Source of the DNA: Lateolabrax maculatus
Taxonomy: Eukaryota; Chordata; Actinopteri; Acropomatiformes; Lateolabracidae
Assembly: GCA_031216445.1 (NCBI GenBank)
Contig: CM062214.1
Coordinates: 11,263,001-11,327,000 of the forward strand
DNA: 64,000 nt
Reading direction: 5' to 3'
Each line of letters begins with the position of its first letter. Position 1 is the first letter of the stretch. The notes beneath the pieces are model-generated. The model worked only from the letters and a program-made list of their open reading frames with translations, did no database searches and was not told the DNA's origin. Made by a program: the position numbers and the translations under genes. Below are positions 12,029 to 27,000 of the stretch, in pieces.

Positions 12029-15000
12029 AGTGAAAGAGAGAGAGTGAGACCGCGAGTGAGTGAAAGACAAATGTTTGTCTCTGTGCACATTTGCATATGA
12101 ATTCCTAACTGCACATGGATAGACAAGAGATAGAGGCCCTGATTTCAACAACAATTTTACTTAAATATAATATTTATTGACTTTTACAAGGTGTGGCACG
12201 CTGTGCTGTTAAGTTAACAACTTGGCCCACAGAGGAGAAGGGATATTATTGGGTTTCAAAAATGGTAGAAGATGTGGAGATTAAGACTGGCATCGCCAGA
12301 CTAATTCGCAAATGCGTAATTAGTCTGGAACCTCTCAGTATTGTTTTGATTTCCAAGCGGCGTTATCAAGGGGTGGAAACAACCAATCAAAGCAACGAAA
12401 CGCTGTCCTGTCATACAGTACGTCCTGTCAGAAGTAAGGCAAACACATATTTCTTATCAACATAAAGTTTAAATGCAGTTGTTTGTTCTTTTACAGAAAA
12501 TGTACAGTCCAGGCTGTTTAATACTGCTGCTGTAGCCGGCCGTTGAACGCTCCGCAGCCATCTTGGTTATTTAATACAAAGATGCCTGAACGGCTCTCCT
12601 CTCTGTCAGTCATCGTATTAAACCCTCCTCATACTAGTTAAATGCTTGTTATTGGTTTGCCAAAACAACGGTAGTTGTCGTGCCAGTACCAAGGAAATCA
12701 GTTTGAATGGGAGAGGGCCCAGACGTATTTACCAGAGTAAATAAAACATGAGCTCTCAGATTGGTCTGGTTCCCAGGCTAGATTAAAAGTCAAATAGGTG
12801 CTGAAAATAGGTCTAATGTATCTATCTAGCTCAGTGCTGAGAGATACATACAAAGTGGAAAAAGAAAGGCAGGGAGAATGAATAGCATGACTGAGGGGTA
12901 GTGACAAGCAGAGAAAAAAATATCACAGAAGAAGAGATGAACCTGCCTAGTGGCTCTTGACTCTAGTGCACTTTTGGTCTGAAGGCTGTAATTAGCCTCT
13001 GACCGACTTATGTTGGTAGTTAGAGAGTGGTGAGGTCAGCATTTAGCTGGATAGCACAATGAGGTCAAGTACTATTCATGCCCTGGCTTGTGCATTTCAG
13101 CATGCAACTCTCCATCTAACACTCTCTGGCTTACTGTTTGGGCTATCTTTGTTGTGTCGAGTGCGTGGATGTCTGCAAGCCGGTCTGTGTGTCACCGCAG
13201 TCTGAGAATCGAATCAGTGAAAAACTTTCCTCCCCTCCGTCTTTCTTCCAAATTTTTCTTTCATTTGTTCCCTTCTCAGCGGCCGTCTCTCTCTGTGCAT
13301 CCTGCCAGTTCTCCTCTTGCAGAGGGTCAGCCAGAGACTTCCTGCACAGGGCTGCTGCTGGAGTCAGGCTCCTGGGAACCTGTAACTCAGAGACAACGGC
13401 TGGGGAAGGCATCATTATACATACACACACACACACACCAGGAGGCTAAAGCTTGATTTTAAATATGCACGGTAGTCTCTGGGTATCAAATTGATGGGCG
13501 GATGGCTGCTGGGCTCACTCAGGCTTTCAGCAGGGGGCTTAAGAGGTTGTCTTCTTATTGCCCATTTGCTTCTTATCATACTATCACTGTCCTCATGCAG
13601 AATTGCTTCTTTACACAAGTTCTCCCCAGATCCTTCCCATCTTCATTATCGAGTGAGTTATTTTCTTCCCACGTTTCTCTCTCTAGGCAAAAGGTAAAAC
13701 GTAGCCAATTATCACCCTGCGGTTTTTGTAAGCCCTTCTGAGACTTCACAGGCTGAAAATGGAGAATGGGAGTTGTCTCAGGGTAGGGAAACAATGTGTG
13801 TGTGTGTGTGTGTGTGTGTGTTCCTAGCTTAAGTCTTTGGGTAGTCCAAACCCCAACTCTGAACACTTGGCAAGCAGTTGAATGAAATATCCCAAGAGCC
13901 TCTCCTTCTGTCTGTCTAGCCATTTGTGGTCATGGGGTTTCCCAAGCGGGCAAAGCAGGGGCTGCTGTTTAGTTTGGAATGGGACAGGAAATAAGAAATA
14001 CAAAGTTGTAGCAGGAATAAAAAAAGCTAAAGGATTCGGCAGCAAAGAGAGATTTTGGTACACAGACAGGAGGGGGGTAGTTGATGAAGATCGGGAGGTC
14101 CCGCACACAGCCGTCATCATCACACCCAGACAGACTCTACAGTGGGAAAAGGAGAATGAAAACAGATTTGTCACTCAGTCTGCTGTTTGCACAGGAAAGT
14201 GTGAGCATGTGCAAGAATAGTTCTCTCCCCCCAATCTGTTACACACAAACATTCCTCTAAAACACTCACACACCCATGCACACCATTCCTTTAAAGGGTC
14301 GCTGCTGGGCAGTCTGGTCTCTCTGGGAAGGGTAAAGGGGTTTGTGTGTTTTAGTGTGTGTGGCCAGGATGTGGCTAGCACCTCTCGCTAGTCATGATTT
14401 ACTAACAATGCCCATGGTGGTTAGAGCCTGACACTCAGCACATATTACAAGTCTGAGTGGGTCGACCATACAGCAGTCTGGAAAGGTTTCCATATTCTCC
14501 CATTCCATGATTTTGTTCACATTGTAGCACAGTTGTTCCTGATTTATCGATTGCTTCCTGCCAAGCTAGGTTTTATTAAGTTCTGTAAAGGGCGTAGTTG
14601 GTAATATACAATGTGGCCAGTATAAAGTTCATATTTGTGTGTGTGCCAGGGTGTGAGTTTCTGTGTGTTAGGAAGGGCTTAAAGTCTGTCAGCTATTATT
14701 AAGCCATTGTGGCTTGGGAAGCATTGTGGGAACATCAGTTGAAGGGAATTGACCGGGTCTTCTGCTACACTCAGGAAATCAAGAAATGTGCACAAACGCA
14801 TGCACACTCGTGAGAATTGCCCAGCTTCCTAAGCAGTTAAAAGGCAAATTGCCTTTGGCTTTGACATTGCTGGTACTTCTTCAAGTGCTCTGTTTGTTAA
14901 AGTGCTCTGGTTTTATAGTCAGAAGTGATATGGAGGAGACTGAGAAAGACAACACTCTGTCTTGAGGTGAAATCTCTCCTTGTCTGCGATCCTTGTCTTT

Positions 15001-18000
15001 CTTTTTCCATCTGCTACTTAGAGGAGAGGGCTTCAGTGGGTGGCAGTGGGTGGTCCACAGAGACCCCTGGAACAGTATCCTCTTATGACCTGCATAACAC
15101 ACAGACACACTCACTTATACATACACACACATTGAGTAGCATGAACACACATGGACAGACACATTAAAACAGACTATGCAGATTAAACCTGTCTGAAGTT
15201 GTTGAGATGACCTTATAAAGTATTTCAATGACACACACTGAGTCAAGCTTGCCTGTAGCACCTGCAGAGGCAACAGCTGGGAACACACAGAGCAACAAAC
15301 GCCACCCCTTGTACATATGCACACACACGCTCACCTCCCACAACTTTATTTGTGTTGCTGCCATGCTTTGGCCGAGGAATGTGTGTGCAGGTGCCCCCTG
15401 CAGAGAAGATGCAGCAAACACTCATCACACTGGGTATGCGACTTGTTTGTATTGGAGTCGCAACACTGTTTGCTTTGTGTTTTGAAGGACAAGACTACAG
15501 TAGAGATGACTCCCTTTTTCTCACCTAAACTGAAGGCAGGAACTTTGAAAATGAGGGATTTACATAAAATGCTGCCAGCTCACAGTAAGTCAGAACACAT
15601 TGAGGTGGAGGATACGCAATTAATGTGTCCATCAGACCATTTTTATATCCTGAGCTGGCCAAAAATAAACCAGGTGTCCAAGAAAACACAAACAGACTTA
15701 TAATCTGACACATATTCGTAGGTTGGGCACTTCTTTTACTTCACTCTTCTCTTTTGTATCTGTTGTTGTTTCAAGTATTAATTCTTTATTTGTTGATCAT
15801 TTCATTTGCACTTTTAGATTTTTCATTGCTAGTTAGCTCCCTTTCTAGCACAAAGTGTGCAATCAAGTTCAGAGATGGTCACATAAACACAATCATCTGT
15901 TCCATAGGAAGAGGAAGGAATGATAATTTTATCAGTACAATATAGATGTTTCCATAACCTTCAGTCGAAAATCCTTCACCAGGAGTGAGTGTGTGTGTGT
16001 CTGTGCTGTGTACTACAGTTGTCCAAAGATTGATTTACTATTTTCAGATTGTTTCATTTTAAGAGTTTTTTGAGCCAAGGAAAAGACAAGCGTTTAGTAA
16101 AAACAAAAAACAAAGATTAAAAAAATGTGGAAAATTTTATGCATCAAAAATGTTTTCTTTTCTATCTTGTTATCATTCTCTGGCAACTTTTTTCATATTA
16201 ACTGTCTGATGCATTTGGGAGGTCCTGACCTAAGTTCAGGACCATTGTGCTGTAGGTGTGTGGGTGTGTGTGTGTGTGTGTATTTGTGCAATGGTGACAT
16301 GGACACAATAGGGCTTTGTTTAACTTTTAGTGTGTCCCATAGTGCTGACCACCACATTGGCACTTGTTAGCTCATGGACATAGAGGAGGGTGACATGAGT
16401 GTGAGTGTGTGACTTTGTGTGTGTAAGTGTTGCTTTGTGGGTGTGTAGATTTGGGGGTCAAAAGACATAACTGCATAAGAGGATGGTCGTTTTTAGCAGG
16501 CTCCTTTTGAGGTGTGGACACTCCCTCTGTGTACAGGGTGTGTGTGAGGGTCAGGGGGGAGCTGTAAACCCCTTTGGGTGTCAGATGGGTCATGCAGCCA
16601 GTTGAATGAGGTGACTGGTCTGGTTCAAGGTAGTTTACTGCCTCCTGCTAAAGAGGTGGACATCCTGACACGCCCTGCAGGTCCCTAACACACCCAGGTC
16701 ACATAAACACACACACTCACGCAGATTATTTAGAGCTGCTATCTGTGCTCTGCTGTCATCTGCAAGACTGACACATAGACACATGATTTGTGCTTTCGAT
16801 GACAATGGCCTCAATGCTTGGCACATACCATTATTTAATTCTATGCTAATATCTGTGTGGTCAGACTTCACCAGGCACATTATCTGCCTGTCATCATGTG
16901 TGTCAGAAGTTGGGTGGTCCATTGATTTACTGCCAGTATGTCTTACACATGTTCCAACAGTGGCATTGATTTTCTTACTAATTGTATGAAGTGCTCTGCC
17001 CACTTTAACCATCCAATTTTCCGACTGATATGCATGCCCTGCCTGCATCAAACTCTCACCTCCCTTCTGTATGTCACAGCGAGGGCAGTTGTTGTCAACA
17101 ATGGCATGGACCAGCCCTACTCATTACTGCAGGCAAAATAACTGTGGGCCTTTTGAACAAAGCTCTGCTCTGTTCACTGTCGACTGCTGTAAAATGCTGC
17201 TGAGTTGTGATGCCCATGAAATAATGCGTACTCATCCTCTCTATTTATCTTATCCATGGCAGACTATAATGGGATGTAATGAGTCTGTGGGTGGTTGTTC
17301 TTTCTTTTTTTTCTGCCCATAGAAGTAAAGGTAGCCTCCCTTGTTTATTGAGCCGACTGTGCAGGTTTTAATCACTTAAACCAAGATGTCTTCAGCCAGT
17401 AATCGTAGATTAGTGCATTTACTGAAGCAAGTTCAATATGAATGTACTTATACTTTACTTGAGTCCTCTGATTTTATTTTACAATATAGGCTTTTACTCC
17501 ACTCATCAATTTCAGAAGAAAAAAATTTGTACTCCACTACATTTGTTTAACAGCTGTGGTTACTTTGAAGATCAAGATTTTCATACAAATCCATAATCAT
17601 CTCTAAAATATAATGCAGTGTAATAAAACTACCAAACGCGATGTTATAGTGAGCTCCACCGTTAACAACTTTAACACTAAAATGCTACTTACACACTTAT
17701 GCATCAGTGATAATACTATAATATGAGAGAATACAACACTGTCAGAAGCCAATCTGTATAATGAGCACTCTTGCGTTTGAGTACATTTACCTGAATTTAT
17801 TTTTGCATGTTAATGGATTATTTTAAGTTTTGGTACTTATTCTACCACTGTCTGTAGCTGATCGTGTATAGGCCACACATTGTAGCACAGACACACACAA
17901 ATATACTTTACAACATACTTGTATGTCTGTGTGAGTGAACAATAATTGGTGGCTGCCCAGAAAGTGGTTTGCCTTTCCTTTCCTGAGCGTCTTTTCCACT

Positions 18001-21000
18001 CTGTTGTGAAACTCAGTCCAAAGATTTAGAATGAGAGAGTGAGAGTAAGAGAAAAGGAGGAAAGGAGGAAAGGAGTGATTGAAGGAGTGAGAGAACCTCC
18101 AGTCCTAATCATAATCCATCCACCATCCCCCCACTCTTGTTTTTTCCCCCCATTTGACTCACTCTGTTCTGCGTCATGATTTTGCTCTCTACCCAGCCCA
18201 ACACGGAATGTTAATCAGCAGAAAGCTGCTTTAGATTTACAAGGGGGAATTTGGATCCAGTGCTTTGAAACGTCAAACTCCTAAGTCCCTCTATCAAAAC
18301 CGCTTGTTGGACTGTGAGAACCATGCTGCAGCAGGAAGAGTTTATATCTGAACATAGAAGTTGGGAAGGATTTGGTGCAGTTCATTTATCTCCTTCAGCT
18401 TTTGAAAGTGAAGTACCTGACTGCCTCTGGACGTCACTCTGGTGGGAAAAGGCACAGCATGGCACTCTCAAAGTGTGTTAATTAATGTCTGGGCTGATGT
18501 GTGAATGCTCAATTTGGTGTGTAAGAGAAGAATTAAGGCGGAGGGAAAGAGTTAGAATGAGAGCTAGAAATAGAGTTAGCAGCTCAATTTAATAAGTCAT
18601 TAGTGAGTCACAAAATGTGTTTTTTATGGATGTTATTCAGGCAGAGGTTGAAGTGATAATGGAACTGTGCAACATGCGTCTGTGTGTCGCACACAGACGC
18701 AGAGGTGTCTAATGCTGAGGTTATTTTAGTCTTTCTCTTAATGTTAATTTTAAAGATGTTATAGTGTGAAGGTTTATCAATGACAAAACCAATAAGCAAG
18801 CATGAAACAAATGCAGGCTGTCATCAATCTGCAAGTCAAGTCTTAAAGATAAATTAAAAAAGTCGATGAGCCACGCTAGGTTTGCATGCAAGGGATACAA
18901 ATTGACAAAACTGAGTGTGCAACTGTGAAAATGACGAGCAAATGACGCTCCACTTCTCAATCAGATCTTGTGAATCGGTCCTGCCAGCTCAAAACATCTG
19001 TAACCCTTACTATTTGACTTGTTTTGCACGTATAAATCTGTTCCTGCACACTTAACCTTAACTCGCAGACTGATCAGGATTCAAATATGTTTAGTGCTTG
19101 CTCAGTTTTGGTTGTTAATTAACTTCCCTATATGAGTATTTTTATTGACTTGGGAATTACTGTTTATAAGTGAAAGGCTGAAACTATTCAGTTCCATAAT
19201 GAAAAGACTTAGCATCTGGCTGCCACCAAATGGACAGAGTTCATGTTTATTTGGTGGTAAGTGGTTTCAAAGATCCATCACAGCACACACTCACAAAAAG
19301 TCAGAAGTGTTTTTAGGCATCTGGTTCACAAAGTGAGAGATCCACACAGACTACAGGCAGTGAAACTTTCACTTTACTGGAGTTTCCTGTCCTGAAAAGA
19401 ATATTAACCTCCAACTTAGTCTTGAGTACTGTGTGCCTTTCCTCAATGAGCATGTTGTCTGCCTTCCAAACTGACTGGCTCTCTGTTCTCGCTCTCTAGA
19501 GGGTCCAGCTGAGAGAAAATGAGCTGATCACACAGACAGAATGGGAGCAATTAGTGCAAACACACACTCACATTACACACTTTGTGCCCCTTTGCCCAGC
19601 CCGCTGCCCATAGTGTTATTTGTTGGAGAACTGAATAGAGAGCAGCTTGTTCTTTAAAGGGAGGTTTTATTTTAAAATGGGCAAATAAAACAGCCAGCCC
19701 TTGATCTGTTCCAGCCAATAAGGTCCGGTCTTTACCACTGTGGTCATAGTGAGCTGATGACTTTTAAAAATGACAGTAATGAGAATTGTTCTCTAAACCA
19801 AAGTGCATGTATTGCCACCATTATATTTTGCCCTGCTGAGTTTTTCCTGTGGTTTTATTTGTCAAACACTTAACCTCCTGGCAGTGTTTTTGGATGGTGA
19901 CATCATCTCAATGGCCAAAGTGGATTTGATCATGAGGGGGCGGGTTTGAGGTTAGATGTTTACGTGGATGTGTGTCTGTGTGTCTGTGTGTGTGTGTCTG
20001 TGATATATGTTGTCCCGTGTCGTAGAAAAAACAAAACCAGCCTCCATATGCAGCATAGTGTATTTCCAGCCCCAGTACTGTACAAAAAGCCAGTGAAACC
20101 TATAAAACCTAGCTATCCAATAATGGAGCTATACTGTCCCTTTGCTGCATGCTATGTGAAGTGGCGTCACATATGGAAACAGGGAATGTTGAATGAGACT
20201 AGATAGCCACAGGCACCACAGTTGGCCTGGAATGTAAAATATAAAACATGATTAGAGAGAGAAAGGGGTAGCGTAAAGGAGGGGAGAGGATAAGGGGGAG
20301 AAAGCTGAAGTCATGTTTAGGATTAGGGTTAGTTGTGTAGAGGAGCTTATGGCGATATTTGTCAGGGCTGTGGGAGACCAAACCCATCTTGAATCCTACC
20401 ACTCCTAATTCGTCTGTGTGTGTTTATATGCATGTGTGTGTTTGTTGGGGGTGGTGGTAGGTATGTCTCTGCAGACCACATTTACAGCTCATCAGTTACA
20501 TTGTCCCACTGTTATAACCACTTAAAGTGTAACTGAAATTAAATAGCATATTTTGGTCTGCTACAGCATACATATCTGCTCTGTAAATCACTTGTTCTGA
20601 GTTGGAGCACCTCAGATTTACTCAAGACCATTTTAAGTGATACTAGATGTTTTATCCATCTTGCTGGATTTTCCATAAGAGCAGACAACTAGTTTGTGGT
20701 TTTAGTAGCAGCTTTATATTCCTTAAGGTTTGCACTGTAATATTTTCAATATTACAAAATCTTCCTTTTAGAGTTACTTAACACAGGCAGCATGCTCCTT
20801 TTGAATATTTAGCATACTCCGTGTGGAGATTCAGATCTAATCTTTGTGGCTTTGCATACTGGGATTTCGGGCAAACTTCGAACAGTGGACCGATCAACAA
20901 CTCTTACTTTCAGCCTGTGGGCAGGAACTACATTCCACAAATTTTAAATCCTTTGTTTTAACCTTTCAAATCTTAGTTTTAACCTTTTGTTGTGGTTTTA

Positions 21001-24000
21001 CTTCCTAGAAAACATATTTACATGCCAAAATCTTAATGGTGGATAACAGCAACAGTCTTAAACAGCCGGCAGATCACGCACATGAAATCCCTTTTAACCC
21101 TACGTGTAATTCATTCACATTCCATAAATATGGGTAACTTTTCTCTGTTTGGATCTTAGCTTGTGTTTTGCAGTGATTAATGATGTGTGTGTTCCCACTC
21201 AGTGACTTAGGGACTTTTACACAGCTGATAAGGTTACTTCCTCTTTTAGCCCCAGCTGAGCTCTGACCCGTGACCCCTTGCAGCTGGGGGTCACCAGAGG
21301 TGTTAGGGGACATCAACTGGACCCCACTTCACTTGTCTATCTTGGTCTGTGATTCCTCAGGCTCTGACAGGCATGTGTGTGTGCGTGTGCACATGTGTGT
21401 GGCTGAGACTTGGATGTCTTTTAAATCAGAAACATCTCAAATTGCTCACATGAATATTCCAGTCAAATGTACTGTAAGCAGCTTCAATTTATGAATGCTT
21501 CTCTGTCTACCCCCAAATCCACATAGGTAGTTTGTATTTTGAAAGACACGCTTATATGCTTACTTGTCAAATGAATGATTATTTTTAGCCCAAATACTAA
21601 TAGACCCCCTTAAGTTTCTAAATGCTCCTCTGTCCCACTTGGATTCTGTTTAGATAAGGAACGTGATGAGGGTCCGCCAGAACAAGCAAACACATGGATA
21701 TTTTTAAACCTGTATGCTGAAACTCTGCAGTTAGCGTAGCCGAACAAAGCCTATGCCTCTGCTTCTACAGAGAGACATACTTACAATAAGGTTCATTCAT
21801 CAATCTCACCGATATTCTCTCAGAAATTGTGCACAGTGCCTCCAACAAAAGACCTGTGTGTGGCACACAATCTCTTAAAACAGCCAGAAGAATGTGGTGT
21901 GTGTGGGTGAGGTTGGATCTGTGAAAAACAGGTGTTTCGGAGCCTTTAAGTGTGGAAAACAAGAGGCCAGGCCTGTGAGTGAAGGATCACATCTGGCCTA
22001 TGGATTCCACTGACATGAAATGAAGCACGAGCATGTGTTTCTTTTGTTGTGTGAAAGACAAACTCTCTGAAAGACAGAGGAGATCAGGATACTGTGGGTG
22101 TGATGTACACTCAGTGACAACCATTTTAAACACTGTGCTATTGTGTGACTGTCCACCCTCCAGCCTCCACACAGGGACTAGCGTATAGCCTCCTGGCCCA
22201 GAATCAGAGCTCTTTTCTGGGCAGGGGAAGCATCTTTGAAGCCCCCTTTCCTTGACTCTCTGATCCATTCACGCTGTAATGAATGAAGAGGCTGTGAGAG
22301 GAGGCATGGCAGGTGTTCGCGTGTGTGTGTTTGTGTGCGTGCGCACACACTCTCCAAAGTCTTGTGCTTCTCTGTTGGCTTACTAAGAGTATGCTGCAGG
22401 AGCAAAGCTGATCACGTCCTTCTGTCTTTCAAACACTCTCTTTACGGTAGACAAAACAAATCAGCACACAGACCAATTATGGTCCAAGAATGTACTTGAG
22501 AACTGTGAAAGAATATGGCAACACACAAAGACATTTTCAAAGTCTGGAAATAGAAAACCATTTATTGTTACATTTAAAACATATAAAACCTAACTTGTTG
22601 CAAATTAATTTTGTGATGTATTAGTCACAAAATTGTTCAGTTTTCTCTAGCCTTGTTAAGTGTGACTGTTATTTTCTACTGATAATGTCAAACATAAAGT
22701 GAAATAAAATGACCTTTGAGTGAATTTTTGTTGTAAAGAGAAATAAGCCGTAAAATGTTAATGATAAGATTTTTTGAATATTTACTCATGAATGCTTGGC
22801 ATAGTGAACAGTGTGTTCTAAACAGATTAAAAATAGTAAATTCAATGCAAAGTTTATTCACAGTACAGTTTTGCCATGGTCTGAGAATTAAGAGCAGCTT
22901 TATCTGGGCCGTTATTGAAGGCAAAACCCAAATATCTTCCAAATATTTGCTGCAGAAGTAGACATAGGCAGTAATGTCCTCTAAAGTTATGGTATTTTCT
23001 ACCCTAAGCTACCGGGAATGTGTGCAACAAACACAAACTTAGAGTCAGGTAGGACAAATTATGACATTGGGAGATAACATGAGATATCACAAGCGCAACA
23101 AAGAATAAGAGTCAAGGCATGTGGGAAAGGCAGTGATGTGTTCTGTTCCATCAGCTTTAAAGTGTTTTCATGGCACAATTTATTCGCAGGTCAAAGTTCA
23201 AAAATTTAGTTTGATCTGACAGCTATTATAAATGTGATGAGACTCATAAAAGCACTTAACTGAGAGTGACAGCCTGGCTGAGCAAAGTTTTGAAAAACAT
23301 TCAGCATAACAAAAAGTAGTTGTTGGGTTTTTCTGACCTTGTTACGGCAGTATGTCCAACATCATTGTGAGTGATGGCTTGGCTGAGCTAGGAGGAGAGA
23401 GATAGTTTGGATGGGCCAGGGACTGCCACAGGCTTTGTGGTAGGTTTCGGCTGTGATTTGTAGCTGGGATTCCCACATGACATTTGCAGGGTCAACCTCA
23501 GAAATGGAACCGTAATGGCCACAAAAGAATGAATGTCTTGTGCAACTTGTCTTCCCCTGCCTCACCCTTTTTACAGTCCCAGATATCCCCATCTTTCCCC
23601 CCAGTCCCTCCTGCGTTATATCCCTCCTCTCCCTCGCATGACTCATTTGTCTTCCACCAAAGCTCTACAACCCTCAGTCCCTCTCCTCTCCTCAACTTCT
23701 ACTCTCATTCCCTACTCTTTGTCATATCCTCGGCCTCTCCTAATGCTGGAGAAAAATGATCCATATAGTGCTGGAGCTGCTGGTGCTCGTGATATTAGTG
23801 GTGGTGGTGGGGACAGGCCCTGGTTGGCTTGCAGACCTACATCAGGCCCAAATGACGCAGGCTGGGGTTCAGCGGTGAGGCAAGCAACGGGGTGGGACTG
23901 TGGGAACTGCTGAGAGTGTGGTGTGTGCGAATATTTGCCACAGCTTTGAAAGAATATGGCAGAGTCAATTCAAACTTTATTAAAATGTTCAAAGATGTTG

Positions 24001-27000
24001 CTTATGTTCAAGACATGTCTATTTTAAGCATGCTAAATATAGCTTAAAGATTATTCTCTAACAGTAATAACAAGAAACTTCAGGATGCATCAAATCAGGT
24101 TGGTGTTTTGATTTTTTCCATGAGCTTGAAATTTACCATCTATTGTTCTCCAAAATAGTTCTTAACAGCCTTATTTTAATACAAGAAGCAAAAGAAGAGA
24201 GCTGTGCATACAGTTGCTGAATGCGTTCTGGACTGTTTTAGACAGATTCAATACACTGGTTTAATTAGGCCTTCAAGTATTATTAGGTTTTTATTTTGAG
24301 CCATTTTATGTATTTTATGCAAATAGATTGTAGTTTGAAGACTGGAATAACGTCAATGTGACATTCTTGGTGAATCACACTACAAGGAGTCAGAAAAACT
24401 ATGTTAATTTGCACACCATTGCTCATGGACACATAGTCTTGCACACGCCTGCCGACAAATTCATTTCTTCACACACCCTCACCCACACTAATGAGACAGA
24501 ATCTCTCAAAATGGCTCTTACGCCTCAGGAGGCACGAGTCTCTCTGACATAAGTTGGAATCAAGACATTTCTGAAAGAGGTATTCACATTAACTGTGACA
24601 TACAGCAACACATACCACTGTCATGAAGGCCACTGTAGATATGGTGGCCATTGAACGTGGTAATGTATACACAGTGAGGTGTTTAGGAGAGCATGCAGAA
24701 CACAAGAAAGCTATTTTCTCTCTTTTTTTTTTTTTAGTCCATGGTCTTTAGAGAACAATAAAGAAAAAAGAGATACACTTAAAGTAATGTAAAAAGGTTA
24801 CAGCTTCAGATGCTTCACCCACATTTATGTGTGCTAAATGTCATTTTAAGGAGGGTTGAACAATCATCATTATTACCAAAATACCTGAAGTGACAGATCA
24901 AAAAAGGGCAAACATACTTTATATGCACAGACCTGAGTGCATGGGTATGTTTGTGCTTGTGTGAGTGAACAGAGATGTGTCAAAGCTTGTGTACGGTGTG
25001 GTTGTCTGACGTGCATGGTCTTTGTAGCAGTGGTACTCTGCTAGAGGCAGCCGTTTCCATTGTGTTGGAATGGGGAGTCAGCACATATTATACAAGTCAG
25101 ATGGTGCAGAGAAAGTACGAGAGGGGGAGAGAGAGACAAAGAGAGATGGAGTTACACTTTTTGTGTGAGACCACCAACTATCAGCATAGCTCTGCTGGAG
25201 TTAACATATATTTAATTCTCAATATGTTTTCATTTATGAAGCACTACACTACACTAGACTAAAGTGACTTTCTCCTTCTCTGCGCTGCTTTGTTTTTAGG
25301 AAGTCAACATATCATGTGGCTTGTAACTCTCAATCGAGGAATTCTGCTCTCTGTAAGAATATTTATTTATGTAAAGCTAACCGTTTACATACAGCACATG
25401 TGACTTAACACTGTACCTGTCTCATAGATTACCTTTCCGCTTTTGCAAAATACTATGTGTGCTTGTGTTTTCATGTAAGGCGGTGGACTAAAATGTAAAC
25501 ACAAGTTTATCTATATAGCACCTTTTATACACAGGCAATATGCAGTGCTTTACACAATGCATTGAATGCTCAGATACAGCATTAAACAATATATAGATTA
25601 AAATTGAATTAATTTTATAAAGAAATAAAAAACTGAAACAAATACAAGGTAGTTCATGTGTGTTGAAGGTGGATGGTAAATGTGTATGTTTAAGGCTCAG
25701 TCAAAAGCAGTGGAGAACATAAATGTTGTTAACTTGAATTAAAAGGTAGTCAAAGTCTTATATCTTCTGGAAATTTGTTCCAGCTTTGGATACAGGTCAT
25801 GTTTACTTTAGTCACATTTAGCCATATTTCACACAATCTAAAAGAAAGATGTTTTTAGGCAAGACAAGTCCTTACTCTGAAAGGATTTAGTGCTTAGCCA
25901 CTGGTTTTAAAATATTCTGTCCTTTGCCCCCGTAGATTTAGTTTGCTCAGTTTTTTCAGTTCAATGTCCTCTTATGTCACAGGGTGATGAGAAGAAGAGA
26001 CTTCATAATAAGATGATGGGAATTTTTTTTACACACATCAGCCTTTTTTTAACATCCCTCTCAGATTCCAGTGAGAGTGCACTGCTTTGCTGGAAGCACA
26101 TGATAATATCATTTTAAGGATTGTAGCCCATCTTTTCCCTTTTGGGAGGGTAGGGAGAGTATGAGAAGAGGAGTCCTTTTTCCTCAGTCTTTGTAAATAA
26201 ATCACAAACCTGCACCGATCATCTTTCCTCTTTCCATTTCTTTTTTCTATCCCAGCCATCTCCCACTCATTTCCTCTGGCTTGGCAGAGAGTTCACCTCT
26301 AATTCTAAAGCCAAAATAAAGGTTAACCTTTGGGCAGCAAACCGTGTTCACCCAGAACCTGGAGGCGATTCGTTACGTTTAAACTGGGGGGATGGCCCAA
26401 TGGGAGTGCACCCCAACCCTAGGGGTTGGAGGGGGGGGGCTCAAATTGCCTACTGCCTAGAAAAACTAGCTCAGGCACAGTCTGGTTCTTACATAAGTAC
26501 ATGTTAGCTAATGAAGGTGTAAGTGGTAGAAGTAGTGGTAGTTGTAGAAACACCAGTCTGTCTTTTTACCTTCACTTGTCACAACATTTTCCTTCTTAAC
26601 TGGTAAACAACAATCACAAGGGGGCTGCAGCAGTGAGTTAAAAGGATGACATCTTTGGGTTATGTAAGAGTGATGTTATTTCCTCAACAGCAATTAGTCT
26701 GTAACCGGCTGTCATGTAGAATAAAAGCGCGAACATGGTGTTTAACCATTACATATCATATTTTGTCTGTTATCTGCTTTTATGAAGTGAGTTAAGTTAT
26801 ACTCCTTTGACATATTTATTTATTTCATTTCAATTTGACCTTTATTAAAAAAACTGTTTCTATATGTTCTCCTCAACATTACATACCTAGTTTGTCAAAG
26901 ATGGCTGGGTCTGCCTGACTGGGTCTCTAGAGGTCCATAAGAAGAGGAAATACCACACGTGTCCTAGATTGACCCTAGTTACACCACAAGCAATAATAGT

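Noticed and set aside
13088..13456. 122-codon plus-strand frame in abtb2 intron 1
   Set aside because: No domain, no flanking splice pair in phase with abtb2, and a CA repeat tail.
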